From Porphyrobacter sp. IPPAS B-1204 (lineage in GTDB: Bacteria > Pseudomonadota > Alphaproteobacteria > Sphingomonadales > Sphingomonadaceae), in NCBI GenBank assembly GCA_003724185.1, contig RHGM01000001.1, positions 868,001 through 932,000 of the forward strand: 64,000 nt of DNA, read 5' to 3'. A program made the position numbers and the translations under genes. Below, piece after piece: positions 18,153 to 27,238 of the stretch. A model generated the notes under the pieces. The model was not told the origin of the DNA and searched no databases. It worked only from the letters and a program-made list of their open reading frames with translations. Position 1 is the stretch's first letter, and the number at the start of each line of letters is the position of its first letter.

Positions 18153-18731
18153 AACGTCAGGCGGGAGCACAGGTAGTCCGCTCTCACCCCAGTCTTTGCC
18201 TCTTGCAGCAACACATCGATTGCCGCCTCGTAGCTATCCTATGCGAACGTACCTAGGCGCCGTTTAGTGGTCGCTCCCAAGGGCGATCGCAATGCGTGGA
18301 AGCACGGCGATCTGCCGAGACCGAAGGTGCGGCGCGGTTGCTGTGAGCAATGGCGCGGCTGGTTAGCTGGTTTTGGACCTGTATCGAAAGCGGGCAGAGT
18401 GAGACTGATTTCACGGTGCGAACACAAGAACTGCCTGAAGCCTCATGATAGCACTGCTTCGTCATGCCGGTCGTTTGCTCGCCATTCCTGAAGGCCATAA
18501 CCCACTGCGACAGGGCAGGGTGCGAAAAAGCGCCAGACTGACGGCCGCGCCCACTGTAATGATTTTCCGGACCATACTCATCCGCGCTCCCCTCCATCCG
18601 TGAACCAACGCCGTCGCTAACGGATGACCAGATGCGAGAGAGCATCTTGGCTTCAGCGACTCAGCAAAAGGGTGTCGGTAACGGAAACATCAGCCCCGAC
18701 GGAAAAATTATATAATAGATTCAATGGTGAT
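18153..18731. other. Gene-poor stretch between the catabolic operon and tRNA-Ser
   Basis: About 580 bases with no convincing intact gene, unusually long for this compact window and locally more AT-rich near 18700-18720 (AAAAATTATATAAT). It contains a short open frame resembling part of a phage-type protein (separate entry). It directly abuts the 3' end of a tRNA gene, a common integration point. No attachment-site duplication could be identified by eye. Confidence 0.6.
18267..18491 (+). pseudogene. Possible remnant of a phage-associated small protein
   Basis: A 74-codon open frame begins APKGDRNAWKHGDL. The motif PKGNRNAWKHG is common at the start of small proteins in alphaproteobacterial prophages and gene-transfer regions. 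After about residue 35 the sequence loses resemblance to anything and is rich in unusual residues. No ribosome site is visible. Most likely a decayed fragment; it may also be chance. Confidence 0.3.
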
Positions 18732-18821
18732 TGGCGGAGAGGGTGGGATTCGAACCCACGTTACCGTTGCCGGTAAACCGCATTTCGAGTGCGGCGCATT
18801 CGACCACTCTGCCACCTCTCC
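18732..18821 (-). tRNA. tRNA-Ser (anticodon CGA)
   Basis: Read on the minus strand, a 90-base class II tRNA: acceptor arm GGAGAGG pairs with CCTCTCC, the discriminator G is followed by an encoded CCA (18734-18732), and the anticodon stem CCGCA/TGCGG encloses the loop CTCGAAA with anticodon CGA, reading UCG. A long variable arm (TTACCGGCAACGGTAA region) and T-loop GGTTCGAATCC are present. The flanking 3' side is the gene-poor stretch described separately. Confidence 0.95.
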
Positions 18822-19001
18822 GCGAGGCCTGTCGCGGTGCAGGAGGCCGTCTGGTCGGGACGGTCTGGCGACAGGAAGGGCGCCCGTTAGCCCAAGCCTT
18901 GCAGCTTGCCAAGACCCGCGAGCATACAAAATGCGGGCATATCTGGCACACCTCCCGGCAGCGCGCTTGTTTTGCGCGTGCGAAGGTCCATATTGCAGCG
19001 C

Positions 19002-19382
19002 ATGGAACGCGCAGAGTTCTTCTCGAGCCAGGCCGGACGCACCATCATCGCGCCGCGTCAGACCCGTGCCCGCTTTGGCATCGGCGATGTGGTCCGCCAC
19101 CGCCTGTTCGCCTTTCGCGGCGTGGTGTTCGATATTGACCCGGTCTTCGCCAATTCGGAAGAATGGTACGAATCCATCCCCGAAGACATCCGCCCCCGGC
19201 GCGACCAGCCGTTCTATCATCTGCTCGCTGAAAACGACGATTCGTCCTATGTGGCCTATGTCAGCCAGGGCAACCTGATCGCTGATCCCGATGGCGGGCC
19301 GATTGATCATCCCACGGTGCGCCAGCTGTTCGACAGCTTCAAGGACGGGCGTTACCGGATGCGGGCGTCGCTCACACATTGA
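19002..19382 (+). CDS. hspQ: Heat shock protein HspQ
   Basis: 126 aa from ATG 19002. The YccV-like / hemimethylated-DNA-binding domain is clear: ARFGIGDVVRHRLFAFRGVVFDIDPVFANSEEWY, then PFYHLLAENDDSSYVAYVSQGNL. E. coli HspQ regulates Lon protease specificity and stability of DnaA. The first 20 residues are a variable lead. An upstream in-frame start exists but would extend into sequence without coding character. Confidence 0.9.
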   Translation: MERAEFFSSQAGRTIIAPRQTRARFGIGDVVRHRLFAFRGVVFDIDPVFANSEEWYESIPEDIRPRRDQPFYHLLAENDDSSYVAYVSQGNLIADPDGGPIDHPTVRQLFDSFKDGRYRMRASLTH

Positions 19383-19408
19383 CAACCTTGTCCTGCTAAG
19401 GCGGGGCC

Positions 19409-20029
19409 ATGGTGGATGCAGCGCAACCCGACACCGCAAGAATGGCGCAGCTTCGCGGCGCGCTCGAGCGCGAGCTTGGCCCGGACGAGGACGTATTGTG
19501 GCACGGATGGCATCTTGGGCAGATCGATCCGCGGGACTTCATGATCTATATCTTCGCGGTACCGTGGACGGCGTTTTCGATCGCCTGGACAGGCATCGCT
19601 GCGATGGCGATCGCCGGCTCGGGCGAGGATGGCCCCGGCCTGATCGGCTGGGCCTTTCCGCTGTTCGGCCTGCCCTTCATTGCCGTCGGCTTGTGGATGC
19701 TATCGCGCCCGTTAGCCCCTGTGTTGCAGAGGGGCCGGGTGCTGTATGTCGTCACAAGCAAGCGGGTCTTGAAGCTGGGCATGGGCCGCGTGCTCGAGAC
19801 CGACACGGTCCCGGCTGACCGCATCGGCCTTGCCAAGCGCCGCGAACAGCGTGACGGGACAGGGACACTCCAACTGGCGGTCAAGATCGGCCGCGACAGT
19901 GACGGCGACAGGCAGACCGAAGACTTCATCATCGGTCCCGTTGCCGACGTGATGGGCGCACAGCAGGCCGTGGACCGGATCGCGCGCGGCGGCACTGACT
20001 CCGTCGCAGCCCCCGCGGTCAGCTCTTGA
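19409..20029 (+). CDS. Membrane protein with PH-like domain
   Basis: 206 aa. Two hydrophobic segments (about residues 50-70 and 78-97: AVPWTAFSIAWTGIAAMAI and FPLFGLPFIAVGLWML) are followed by a soluble part beginning LYVVTSKRVLKLGMGRVLETDTVPADRI. The VTSKRVL pattern and following strands resemble bacterial PH domains (bPH_2/DUF304 type). Function unknown. Its 3' end overlaps the converging ABC permease gene by 11 bases. Confidence 0.75.
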   Translation: MVDAAQPDTARMAQLRGALERELGPDEDVLWHGWHLGQIDPRDFMIYIFAVPWTAFSIAWTGIAAMAIAGSGEDGPGLIGWAFPLFGLPFIAVGLWMLSRPLAPVLQRGRVLYVVTSKRVLKLGMGRVLETDTVPADRIGLAKRREQRDGTGTLQLAVKIGRDSDGDRQTEDFIIGPVADVMGAQQAVDRIARGGTDSVAAPAVSS

Positions 20030-20921
20030 GCTTCCAGCCGCTGCGCAACAGGGCATAGACTGCCGCCGCCAGCACCGCGTTGAGCGCCAGCAGCCCCCCC
20101 GCAGCTGCCAGTAGGGTGGCGCCAGACCCCATGTCGGTCGCCCCCAGAAAGCCGTAGCGAAAGCCCGAAATGACATAGAAGAACGGGTTCAGACGGCTGA
20201 CCCACTGGAACGCAGGATCAAGGTTCTCGATCACGTAAAAAGTGCCCGACAGCAGCGAGAGCGGGGCTATGATGAAATTGGTGATGGCCGCGTTGTGATC
20301 GAACTTTTCGGCCCAGATCGAGGTCGCCAGCCCCAGCGTTGCCAGCAGCAGCGCGCCCATCAGGCCGAACCACGCGACAGCCCAGGGGTGCGCCATGCCG
20401 AGCGACACACTCGGCCACAGGGCCATTGCCAGCGCGACGGTAAAGCCCACCAGAATCGCCCGCGTGACCGCAGCCGCAAGAATGCCTGCCATCAATTCGC
20501 CCGGCGACAGCGGCGGCATCAGAAGGTCGATGATCGTCCCCTGCATTTTGCCCGACAACAGCGAAAACGAGGAATTGGCAAAGGCGTTCTGCATCATCGC
20601 CATGACAATCAGCCCCGGCGCGACAAAGCTCGCGAAGGGCACACCCAGCACTTCGCGCCCCTCACGGCCCAATGCGACCGTGAAAATCACCAGAAACAGC
20701 AGTGTTGTGAAGGCCGGAGCCCAGATCGTCTGCGTCTGGACCTTGAGAAACCGGCGCACCTCCTTCATATAGAGAGCGTACAGCCCCACGCGATTGACCC
20801 CGGTGATCACCGGACGCCCGCGCGGGGCAAACCGGAAGCTCCCGCCGGTCTTGTCATCAGCGGTCAATTCAGCCACGGGAGCGGCATCGTTGATCGGGTT
20901 TGCGGAAGCATTTTTGGCCAT
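20019..20921 (-). CDS. ABC-2 type transport permease
   Basis: 300 aa from the ATG at 20921. About 50 N-terminal cytosolic residues, then six predicted membrane segments (for example APAFTTLLFLVIFTVALG, AVAWFGLMGALLLATLGLAT, IIAPLSLLSGTFYVIENLDP). The last of these, with LSGTFYVIENLP-type residues before LNPFFYVISGFRYGF, is the ABC2_membrane signature seen in drug and polysaccharide exporters (NodJ/YadH-like). The ATPase partner is not adjacent in this window. Minus strand, divergent from gcrA. Confidence 0.9.
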   Translation of the reverse strand: MAKNASANPINDAAPVAELTADDKTGGSFRFAPRGRPVITGVNRVGLYALYMKEVRRFLKVQTQTIWAPAFTTLLFLVIFTVALGREGREVLGVPFASFVAPGLIVMAMMQNAFANSSFSLLSGKMQGTIIDLLMPPLSPGELMAGILAAAVTRAILVGFTVALAMALWPSVSLGMAHPWAVAWFGLMGALLLATLGLATSIWAEKFDHNAAITNFIIAPLSLLSGTFYVIENLDPAFQWVSRLNPFFYVISGFRYGFLGATDMGSGATLLAAAGGLLALNAVLAAAVYALLRSGWKLKS

Positions 20922-21005
20922 GGCGCGGTGCCTAGGCCGCACAGGCCTTGCTGACAAGTATTCGCCCTTGCGGGCACACGCCGGACACAGGAACAGGTAG
21001 TAGAT

Positions 21006-21725
21006 ATGGGCTGGACGGACGAGCGCATCGCGACGCTCAGAAAGATGTGGGAAGGCGGATCGACCGCGAGCGAGATCGCTGCCGAACTCGGCGGGGTCAG
21101 CCGCAATGCGGTGATCGGCAAGGCGCATCGCCTTGGCTTGAAGGCACGCCCTTCGCCGGTGAAGGCCAACGACAAGAAAAAAACCGCTGCTCCGGTCAAG
21201 AAGCCGGTACCAGCGGCACCCTCCCCGCGCGCCGCCGAACCGCGGTCAGAGCCTGCCGAACGCAGCAGCGCCCCAGCCGAGCAGGCCGAGCGCCCCGCCC
21301 CGCGCCCTGCTGCTGCACCCGTGCGTGCAGACACTGCGGGCGATAGCGCCATTCCCTCGCAGCCGATCCCCGGCCCGTCAGCCGATCTGCCCAAGATCGT
21401 CTCGGTCGGCCCCGGCGGCTTTTTGCGGCAAGGCCCCGGCGATCAGCAGGCGCCGATCCCGCCCGCCCCGCCGCGCCGTCTGGTCCCCGCCAAGCCGAGC
21501 GCCGAGATCGCAGGCAAGACCACGCTGCTCGATCTGTCGGATAAGGTGTGCCGCTGGCCGATGGGCCACCCGGGCGAGCCCGATTTCCATTTCTGCGGGC
21601 AGCAGGTGAACCCGGGCTTCCCCTATTGCGTCGAACATTGCGGCCGTGCCTATCAGGCGCAGTTGCCGCGCGGTGTGCGCCGCCCGCCCCCGCCGCTGCC
21701 GTTCGGCGGCCCGCGGGTTCGCTAA
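21006..21725 (+). CDS. gcrA: Cell-cycle regulator GcrA
   Basis: 239 aa. N-terminal DNA-binding domain WTDERIATLRKMWEGGSTASEIAAELG followed by VSRNAVIGKAHRLGL is the GcrA signature. The middle is a Pro/Ala-rich linker (about residues 55-170). The C-terminal region (DKVCRWPMGHPGEPDFHFCGQ and YCVEHCGRAYQ) is the conserved cysteine-containing sigma-70-interacting domain. In Caulobacter GcrA recruits sigma-70 RNA polymerase to CcrM-methylated promoters controlling the cell cycle. 84 bases separate it from the divergent permease gene. Confidence 0.95.
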   Translation: MGWTDERIATLRKMWEGGSTASEIAAELGGVSRNAVIGKAHRLGLKARPSPVKANDKKKTAAPVKKPVPAAPSPRAAEPRSEPAERSSAPAEQAERPAPRPAAAPVRADTAGDSAIPSQPIPGPSADLPKIVSVGPGGFLRQGPGDQQAPIPPAPPRRLVPAKPSAEIAGKTTLLDLSDKVCRWPMGHPGEPDFHFCGQQVNPGFPYCVEHCGRAYQAQLPRGVRRPPPPLPFGGPRVR

Positions 21726-21772
21726 GGGTATCGCTTCGACCGTCAGGGGTTATCGCGGCTGAAGGGAGCGCG

Positions 21773-22732
21773 ATGGTGGTTGCCAGAACCCGATTGCAAA
21801 TGGTTTTGCTGGCCGCGGCAGTAGCTGCGGCTACGCCCGCGCATGCGGAGTTGCCCGAACCCGTGCGCGCCATGATCGACGCCGCCATCGCTACCGGCGA
21901 TGAGGGCAAGGTGAAAACCGTTGGCGAACTGGCCCGCGCCACCAACCCGGCTGACGTTGACGAGATCGACGCCATCCTCGCCGACTTCAATGCCAAGATC
22001 GCCGCCCACAAGGCCGCAGAGGCAGAGGCGAAGGAACAGCAAATCCGCTCTGCGGGCGTGTTCGAAAACTGGTCGGGCAAGGGTGAATTCGGCGCGTTCA
22101 GGGCTACTGGCAACGCTTCCGACACGGGGATCAGCACTGGACTGACAGTCAACCGGCAAGGTATCGACTGGCGGCACCAACTTACCGCGCGGGTTGATTA
22201 TCAGCGCTCCAACGGGGTCACCACGCGCGAACAATACCTCGCCCGCTACGAGCCCAACGTGAACATCTCCGACAGGTTCTACGTCTACGCTCTGGCGCAG
22301 TATGAACGCGACCAATTTCAGGGCTTTTCAGCACGCTACGCGGTCTCGGGCGGCCTCGGCTTTCAGGCGCTCAAGCGGGACGAAATCCAGCTTTCGTTGA
22401 AAGCCGGTCCGGCGTACCGCGTGACGGAATTCGTCGACGGGCGGAATGACAGCCGGATTGCAGGTTTGATCGGGCTTGATTTCGATTGGGACATCAGCGA
22501 TCGGCTCAAGCTGACGCAGGATACCAATGCGGTCGCCGAAACCGGCGGATCGGCAGTCGCGATCATTGATTCGCAGAACACCACCGTCGATCTGATCACC
22601 GGCCTCAATGCCAAGATCAACAGCAGCTTGTCGGCGCGGTTTTCCTATGCGGTCGAATATAACAGCAACCCGCCGCCGGGCGCAGTGCAGACCGACACGT
22701 TGAGCCGGGTGACGCTGATCTACGACTTTTGA
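21773..22732 (+). CDS. DUF481 outer-membrane protein
   Basis: 319 aa from ATG 21773 behind a GAAGGGAG ribosome site. Signal peptide (LQMVLLAAAVAAATPAHA), a helical charged segment to about residue 95, then a beta-rich DUF481 (YdiY-like) barrel domain: GKGEFGAFRATGNASDTGIS, YEPNVNISDRFYVYALAQYERDQFQGF, ending with an aromatic C-terminus (LIYDF), the outer-membrane sorting signal. DUF481 proteins are salt-induced or of unknown function. Confidence 0.88.
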   Translation: MVVARTRLQMVLLAAAVAAATPAHAELPEPVRAMIDAAIATGDEGKVKTVGELARATNPADVDEIDAILADFNAKIAAHKAAEAEAKEQQIRSAGVFENWSGKGEFGAFRATGNASDTGISTGLTVNRQGIDWRHQLTARVDYQRSNGVTTREQYLARYEPNVNISDRFYVYALAQYERDQFQGFSARYAVSGGLGFQALKRDEIQLSLKAGPAYRVTEFVDGRNDSRIAGLIGLDFDWDISDRLKLTQDTNAVAETGGSAVAIIDSQNTTVDLITGLNAKINSSLSARFSYAVEYNSNPPPGAVQTDTLSRVTLIYDF

Positions 22733-22733
22733 C

Positions 22734-23414
22734 CTAGTCCTTTTGGGCAAACCAGATGATGTGATGCGCGCCCTTGTTGTTCGGGCGTGAACGCACGTTC
22801 CATTCGGTGATGGTCAGGCCGGTATCATTCAGCCGCTTGCGGAAGGCGGGGTCAGGACCTGCGGACCACACGGCGAGGATACCTCCCGGCTTCAGCGCAT
22901 CGCGTGCCTTGGCAAGGCCGGTGCGTGAATAGATGCGGTTGTTGGCGTCACGCACGATCCCGTCAGGGCCGTTGTCGACGTCCAGCAGGATCGCATCGAA
23001 CTTGGCACAGGTGCCGTCATTGGCATCATCAATCAGCGCCGCGACATCGCAGATCTTCAGATCGAGCCGGGGGTCCGACAAGCCCGCACCGGTCAATTCC
23101 GCCATTGGCCCTTTGGCCCAATCGATGATCGCCTCCGAAATCTCGGCGACGACAATCTGCGCCTTGTCGCCCAGCCGCGCAGCAGCCGCGCGGTAGGTGA
23201 AACCCATGCCGTAACCGCCGATCAGGATCCGCGCATTGTCCTTGCCCAGCCGGTCGATGGTCAGATCGGCAAGCTGCTCCTCCGAAAAGCGCATGCGGGT
23301 GCTCATCAGCTCGTTGCGCCCCATCACGATCATGAAGTCGCCGGCGTGGCTGTAGAGTTCGAGAAGCACCCCGTCCTCGATCTGGGCGGTATCGATCAAT
23401 TCACGTTTGAGCAT
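22734..23414 (-). CDS. Spermidine-synthase-like class I methyltransferase-fold protein
   Basis: 226 aa from the ATG at 23414; a longer frame would run through the hairpin at 23433-23464, so the shorter start is preferred. Glycine-rich motif ILIGGYGMGFTYRAAAARLG binds SAM-type cofactors, the acidic residue after beta-2 is in VVAEISEAII, and LLDVDNGPDGIV resembles the spermidine synthase active-site region. Whether it transfers a methyl or aminopropyl group is unknown. Confidence 0.82.
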   Translation of the reverse strand: MLKRELIDTAQIEDGVLLELYSHAGDFMIVMGRNELMSTRMRFSEEQLADLTIDRLGKDNARILIGGYGMGFTYRAAAARLGDKAQIVVAEISEAIIDWAKGPMAELTGAGLSDPRLDLKICDVAALIDDANDGTCAKFDAILLDVDNGPDGIVRDANNRIYSRTGLAKARDALKPGGILAVWSAGPDPAFRKRLNDTGLTITEWNVRSRPNNKGAHHIIWFAQKD

Positions 23415-23432
23415 TGTGCGCCCCTTCAACGA

Positions 23433-23464
23433 TAAGGCCGCCCGGATCGCTCCGGGCGGCCTTA
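23433..23464 (-). terminator. Strong hairpin after pnp
   Basis: A perfect 14-base inverted repeat (TAAGGCCGCCCGGA and its complement) with a four-base loop lies between the end of pnp and the start of the methyltransferase gene. The U-tract is poor (TTATCGTT), so it may act as a terminator or as a 3' stabilising hairpin. Confidence 0.7.
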
Positions 23465-23474
23465 TGTTCATGCC

Positions 23475-25781
23475 TCAGATGAGGCGATCAGTCCTTGAGG
23501 AAGTCGGGCAGCCCGGCCGGCCGCTGTCACGCTCACGACCGCCGCGATCACCGCCGCCGCTGCGGCCGCCACGATCACCACCGCGACCACCGCCGCCGCC
23601 CTTGGGCCCGCGACGATCACCGCCACGATCCGGGCGATCACCGCGGGGCTCACGCGGTTCGCGTGCCGGGCGGGTGTCTTCCAGCTCGGCGCCGGTTTCC
23701 TGATCGACGACGCGCATCGACAGGCGAACCTTGCCGCGCTGATCGATCTCGAGCACCTTGACCTTCACTTCCATGCCTTCGGAGACGACATCGGTGGGCT
23801 TTTCCACCCGCTCGTTGCGCATTTCCGAGACGTGAACGAGGCCATCCTTGCCGCCCATGAAGTTCACGAACGCGCCGAAATCGACGATGTTCACGACCTT
23901 GCCGTTGTAGATCTTGCCGACTTCGGCTTCCTCGACAATGCCGAGGATCCACTTCTTCGCCGCTTCGATCTCTTCGACGTTGCTGGACGAGATCTTGATC
24001 ACGCCTTCATCGTCAATATCGACCTTGGCGCCGGTTTCGGCGACGATCTCGCGGATCACCTTGCCGCCGGTGCCGATGACATCACGGATCTTCGACTTGT
24101 CGATCTGGATCGTCTCGATGCGCGGCGCATGCTTGCTGACTTCGGTGCGGGCACCGGTCAGGGCCTTGGCCATTTCGCCGAGGATGTGCATCCGGCCAGC
24201 CTTGGCCTGTTCCAGCGCCTTGGCCATGATTTCCTGCGTGATGCCGGCAATCTTGATGTCCATCTGCATCGTGGTGATGCCGTTTTCGGTGCCGGCAACC
24301 TTGAAGTCCATGTCGCCGAGGTGATCTTCATCACCCAGAATGTCCGACAGAACGGCAAAGTCCTTGCCTTCAAGGATCAGGCCCATCGCGATGCCCGAAA
24401 CCGGCGACTTCACCGGAACGCCGGCGTCCATCATCGACAGACAGCCGCCACACACCGTCGCCATCGAGGACGAGCCGTTGGACTCAGTGATGTCGGACAG
24501 AACGCGGATGGTGTAGGGGAAGTCTTCCTTGCTCGGCAGCACGGGGTTCAGCGCGCGCCAGGCGAGCTTGCCGTGACCGACTTCGCGGCGACCCGGCGCG
24601 CCGAAGCGGCCCACTTCACCGACCGAGTACGGCGGGAAGTTGTAGTGCAGCATGAAGCTGGAATAGCTCAGGCCTTCCAACCCGTCGATCATCTGCTCGG
24701 AATCCTTGGTGCCGAGCGTGGTGGTGCAGATCGCCTGCGTTTCACCGCGGGTGAACAGCGACGAACCATGCGTGCGCGGCAGGAAACCGACGATCGCTTC
24801 GATCGGGCGAACCTGATCGAGCTTGCGGCCGTCGATGCGCTGGCCATCCTTGAGGATCGCCCCGCGTACGATTTCGGCTTCGAGCTTCTTCATCAGCTTG
24901 CCAGCGACCATCTGGGTCTGGCCGCCTTCGTCAGCGAACGCCGCCTTGGCCTTGGCCCGGGCTTCGTTGAGCAGGTTCGAACGCTGCGACTTGTCAGTGA
25001 CCTTGTAGGCTGCCGCGATATCGCCGCCGATCAGATCCTTGAGCTTCGCCTTCATGTCAGCGGTGTTGTCGCTGAGGTCGACGGTCCACGGATCCTTGGC
25101 AGCCTGTTCAGCCAGATCGATGATCGCGCCGATGACGTTGCGGATTTCGTTGTGCGCAAACATCACTGCGCCGAGCATTTCGTCCTCGGTCAGTTCCTTG
25201 GCTTCGGATTCGACCATCATCACTGCGTCTTGCGTGGCGGCGACGACGAGATCGAGGCGGCCTTCGGCAAGCGCCTTGTCCTGCTTCGGGTTGAGGGTGT
25301 ATTCGCCGTCAACATAACCGACGCGCGCAGCGCCGATCGGGCCCATGAAGGGGACGCCGCTGATGGTGAGCGCAGCCGAGGCCGCGATCATCGCCACGAT
25401 ATCAGCTTCGGTTTCGCCGTCGAACGACAGAACCTGACAGATCACGTTGATTTCGTTGTAGAAGCCTTCGGGGAACAGCGGACGGATCGGACGGTCGATC
25501 AACCGGCTGGTCAGCGTTTCCTTTTCGGTCGCGCCGCGTTCACGCTTGAAGAAGCCGCCCGGGATGCGCCCGGCGGCCGAGAACTTTTCCTGATAGTGGA
25601 CGGTGAGCGGGAAGAAATCCTGCCCTTCCTTGACCGACTTGGCGGCGGTCACGGCGCACAGCACCACGGTTTCGCCATAGGTGGCCAGAACGGCGCCATC
25701 GGCCTGACGGGCAATACGCCCGGTTTCCAGAGTGAGGGTCTTGCCGCCCCACTCCAGCGATACGGTTTTCGTGTCGAACAT
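23475..25781 (-). CDS. pnp: Polyribonucleotide nucleotidyltransferase (PNPase)
   Basis: 768 aa from ATG 25781 ([16 protein letters not shown]). Phosphorolytic 3'-5' exoribonuclease, core of the RNA degradosome. Domain order: first RNase PH domain (about 10-145), helical linker, second RNase PH domain (about 310-540; [16 protein letters not shown]), KH ([15 protein letters not shown]), S1 ([20 protein letters not shown]), then a Gly/Arg/Asp-rich tail. The last 13 or so residues ([14 protein letters not shown]) look out of place. Another frame over the same bases gives AGLPDFLKD and a stop at 23488, so a one-base error or true shift in the GC-rich tail is likely. Downstream of rpsO, as in most bacteria. 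Confidence 0.95.
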   Translation of the reverse strand: MFDTKTVSLEWGGKTLTLETGRIARQADGAVLATYGETVVLCAVTAAKSVKEGQDFFPLTVHYQEKFSAAGRIPGGFFKRERGATEKETLTSRLIDRPIRPLFPEGFYNEINVICQVLSFDGETEADIVAMIAASAALTISGVPFMGPIGAARVGYVDGEYTLNPKQDKALAEGRLDLVVAATQDAVMMVESEAKELTEDEMLGAVMFAHNEIRNVIGAIIDLAEQAAKDPWTVDLSDNTADMKAKLKDLIGGDIAAAYKVTDKSQRSNLLNEARAKAKAAFADEGGQTQMVAGKLMKKLEAEIVRGAILKDGQRIDGRKLDQVRPIEAIVGFLPRTHGSSLFTRGETQAICTTTLGTKDSEQMIDGLEGLSYSSFMLHYNFPPYSVGEVGRFGAPGRREVGHGKLAWRALNPVLPSKEDFPYTIRVLSDITESNGSSSMATVCGGCLSMMDAGVPVKSPVSGIAMGLILEGKDFAVLSDILGDEDHLGDMDFKVAGTENGITTMQMDIKIAGITQEIMAKALEQAKAGRMHILGEMAKALTGARTEVSKHAPRIETIQIDKSKIRDVIGTGGKVIREIVAETGAKVDIDDEGVIKISSSNVEEIEAAKKWILGIVEEAEVGKIYNGKVVNIVDFGAFVNFMGGKDGLVHVSEMRNERVEKPTDVVSEGMEVKVKVLEIDQRGKVRLSMRVVDQETGAELEDTRPAREPREPRGDRPDRGGDRRGPKGGGGGRGGDRGGRSGGGDRGGRERDSGRPGCPTSSRTDRLI

Positions 25782-25915
25782 TGATTTTCCTTCTGACCCG
25801 CTCAGCCACATTGCCGGGCGGGGCCTCTTGTGCCGGGGAAACAACCGTCCCGGTCCGGTGCGGAGCGCTTCGGCCCCAAGGCGGAGCAGACCGGATGTCT
25901 GCATGCCCCATATGC

Positions 25916-25941
25916 AAAAAAGGCGGCCCCTTGGAGCCGCC
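25916..25941 (-). terminator. Rho-independent terminator/attenuator between rpsO and pnp
   Basis: On the minus strand GGCGGCT and GGCCGCC form a seven-base stem with a six-base loop, followed by six T residues. It lies 15 bases after the rpsO stop and 135 bases before pnp, the usual arrangement in which part of transcription stops after S15. Confidence 0.85.
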
Positions 25942-25955
25942 CTTTCGCAAAACTC

Positions 25956-26225
25956 TTACTTACGCAGGCCCAGCTTCTGGATCAGCGCGTTGTAGCGCTC
26001 GACATCCTTCTTCTTGAGGTATGCGAGCAGCGTGCGGCGCTTGTTGACCATCATCAAGAGGCCACGACGCGAATGGTTGTCCTTGTGGTGATCCTTGAAG
26101 TGCTCGGTCAGGTTGCGGATGCGCTGCGTGAGGATCGCAACCTGCACTTCGGGGCTGCCGGTGTCCTTGGGATCACGGGCATTGTCAGCAATGATTGTCT
26201 GCTTAACTTCGGCGGTCACCGACAT
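25956..26225 (-). CDS. rpsO: 30S ribosomal protein S15
   Basis: 89 aa, the normal length. Fully typical sequence, with [25 protein letters not shown] and the rRNA-binding segment [21 protein letters not shown], ending IQKLGLRK. Binds 16S rRNA early in small-subunit assembly. Fifteen bases downstream of truB and followed by a terminator before pnp. Confidence 0.98.
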   Translation of the reverse strand: MSVTAEVKQTIIADNARDPKDTGSPEVQVAILTQRIRNLTEHFKDHHKDNHSRRGLLMMVNKRRTLLAYLKKKDVERYNALIQKLGLRK

Positions 26226-26239
26226 AGTACGTCTCTTTC

Positions 26240-27238
26240 TTACTCAGCGACATCGGGAAGGTTGAACCCCCGGACGACCGTGGCCGTCCCATCCAAGATT
26301 TCCATCAGCGCGACCGGGACATTTCCCAGCTTCGCCAGATAGAGCCCGGATGATTGGGGCATGTCAGACAGCACCCGGCCCTGTCGGACCGCCTGCGCGC
26401 TTGTCTGATCGAGGTGGAGGGCCGGGATGTCGTCCAGCCCTGCCTCCAGCGGCAGGAGGAGGTGTTCAAGGCCCCGGCCCTTAGCGGTTTCGTCCAGCAA
26501 GTCCAGCGAAATCGCCTGTGCCTGCGTGAACGGGCCAGCCTTGGTGCGCCGGAGATAGGTGACATGGCCGCAGTTGCCAAGGGCGTAGGCAATGTCCCGC
26601 GCGAGGCTGCGGATGTAAGTGCCTTTGGAAACGTGGGCGGTAAGCGTCACGTGATCAATTTCCGTTCGGGCTGAGCTTGTCGAAGCCCCGTCCTTTACTT
26701 CAACCACGGCAACGGAAGAAAAGTGCAGCCCTTCGACAGGCTCAGGGCGAACGGAAAGAGAGAAGATCGTCACCGCCCTTGCCTTCAACTCCACCGCTTC
26801 ACCGGCCCGCGCCAGATCATAGGCCCGCTGTCCGCCCACTTTCAGCGCAGAATAGGCAGGCGGCACCTGCTCGATCGGCCCGGTGAAACGCGCCAGCACG
26901 GCCTCGATCTCAGCCAGCGACGGGCGCACATCGCTTTGCGCCACCACTTCGCCCTCGGTGTCGAGCGTGCTGGTTTCCGCTCCGAAGCGGATGGTAAACT
27001 CGTAAATCTTGCTGGCATCCAGCATCCGCCCGGCGAGCTTTGTTGCCTCCCCCAGCGCGATCGGCAGCACGCCTTCGGCCAGCGGATCAAGCGTCCCGCC
27101 GTGGCCGACCTTGGTCTTGGCATAGCCGTTCTGGCGGAGCACGCGCTTGACCGCGCTGACGCCCTGGGTGCTGCCCATGCCCCGCGGCTTGTCGAGGATC
27201 AGCCAGCCTGAAAGCGGGACAGAACGATCATGTGTCAC
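26240..27238 (-). CDS. truB: tRNA pseudouridine(55) synthase TruB, with an in-frame repeat insertion
   Basis: 332 aa. The preferred start is GTG 27238, which overlaps the tdk stop as GTGA; an ATG at 27271 would overlap tdk by 37 bases. Core motifs: [13 protein letters not shown], the catalytic aspartate in [20 protein letters not shown], and [17 protein letters not shown]. The C-terminal domain is short (PUA-like). Between beta-strands, residues about 162-193 ([10 protein letters not shown]...STSSARTE) are encoded by a palindromic repeat absent from normal TruB; the frame stays open on both sides. TruB makes pseudouridine 55 in the T-loop of tRNAs. Confidence 0.94.
   Translation of the reverse strand: MTHDRSVPLSGWLILDKPRGMGSTQGVSAVKRVLRQNGYAKTKVGHGGTLDPLAEGVLPIALGEATKLAGRMLDASKIYEFTIRFGAETSTLDTEGEVVAQSDVRPSLAEIEAVLARFTGPIEQVPPAYSALKVGGQRAYDLARAGEAVELKARAVTIFSLSVRPEPVEGLHFSSVAVVEVKDGASTSSARTEIDHVTLTAHVSKGTYIRSLARDIAYALGNCGHVTYLRRTKAGPFTQAQAISLDLLDETAKGRGLEHLLLPLEAGLDDIPALHLDQTSAQAVRQGRVLSDMPQSSGLYLAKLGNVPVALMEILDGTATVVRGFNLPDVAE
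26662..26755. repeat. Palindromic repeat element inside truB
   Basis: Two arms of about 27 bases, CCGTTCGGGCTGAGCTTGTC... at 26662-26688 and the near-perfect complement at 26728-26755, flank a 39-base centre. Translated in various frames such elements give [15 protein letters not shown] and FDRLRANG, the hallmark of intergenic REP-like repeats in sphingomonads and xanthomonads (general knowledge). Here it sits within a coding sequence. It is the only copy I see in the window. Confidence 0.85.

Noticed and set aside
23832-25784. A 650-codon open frame on the plus strand opposite pnp
   Set aside because: Shadow of pnp; composition rich in Asp/His/Arg with no domain.
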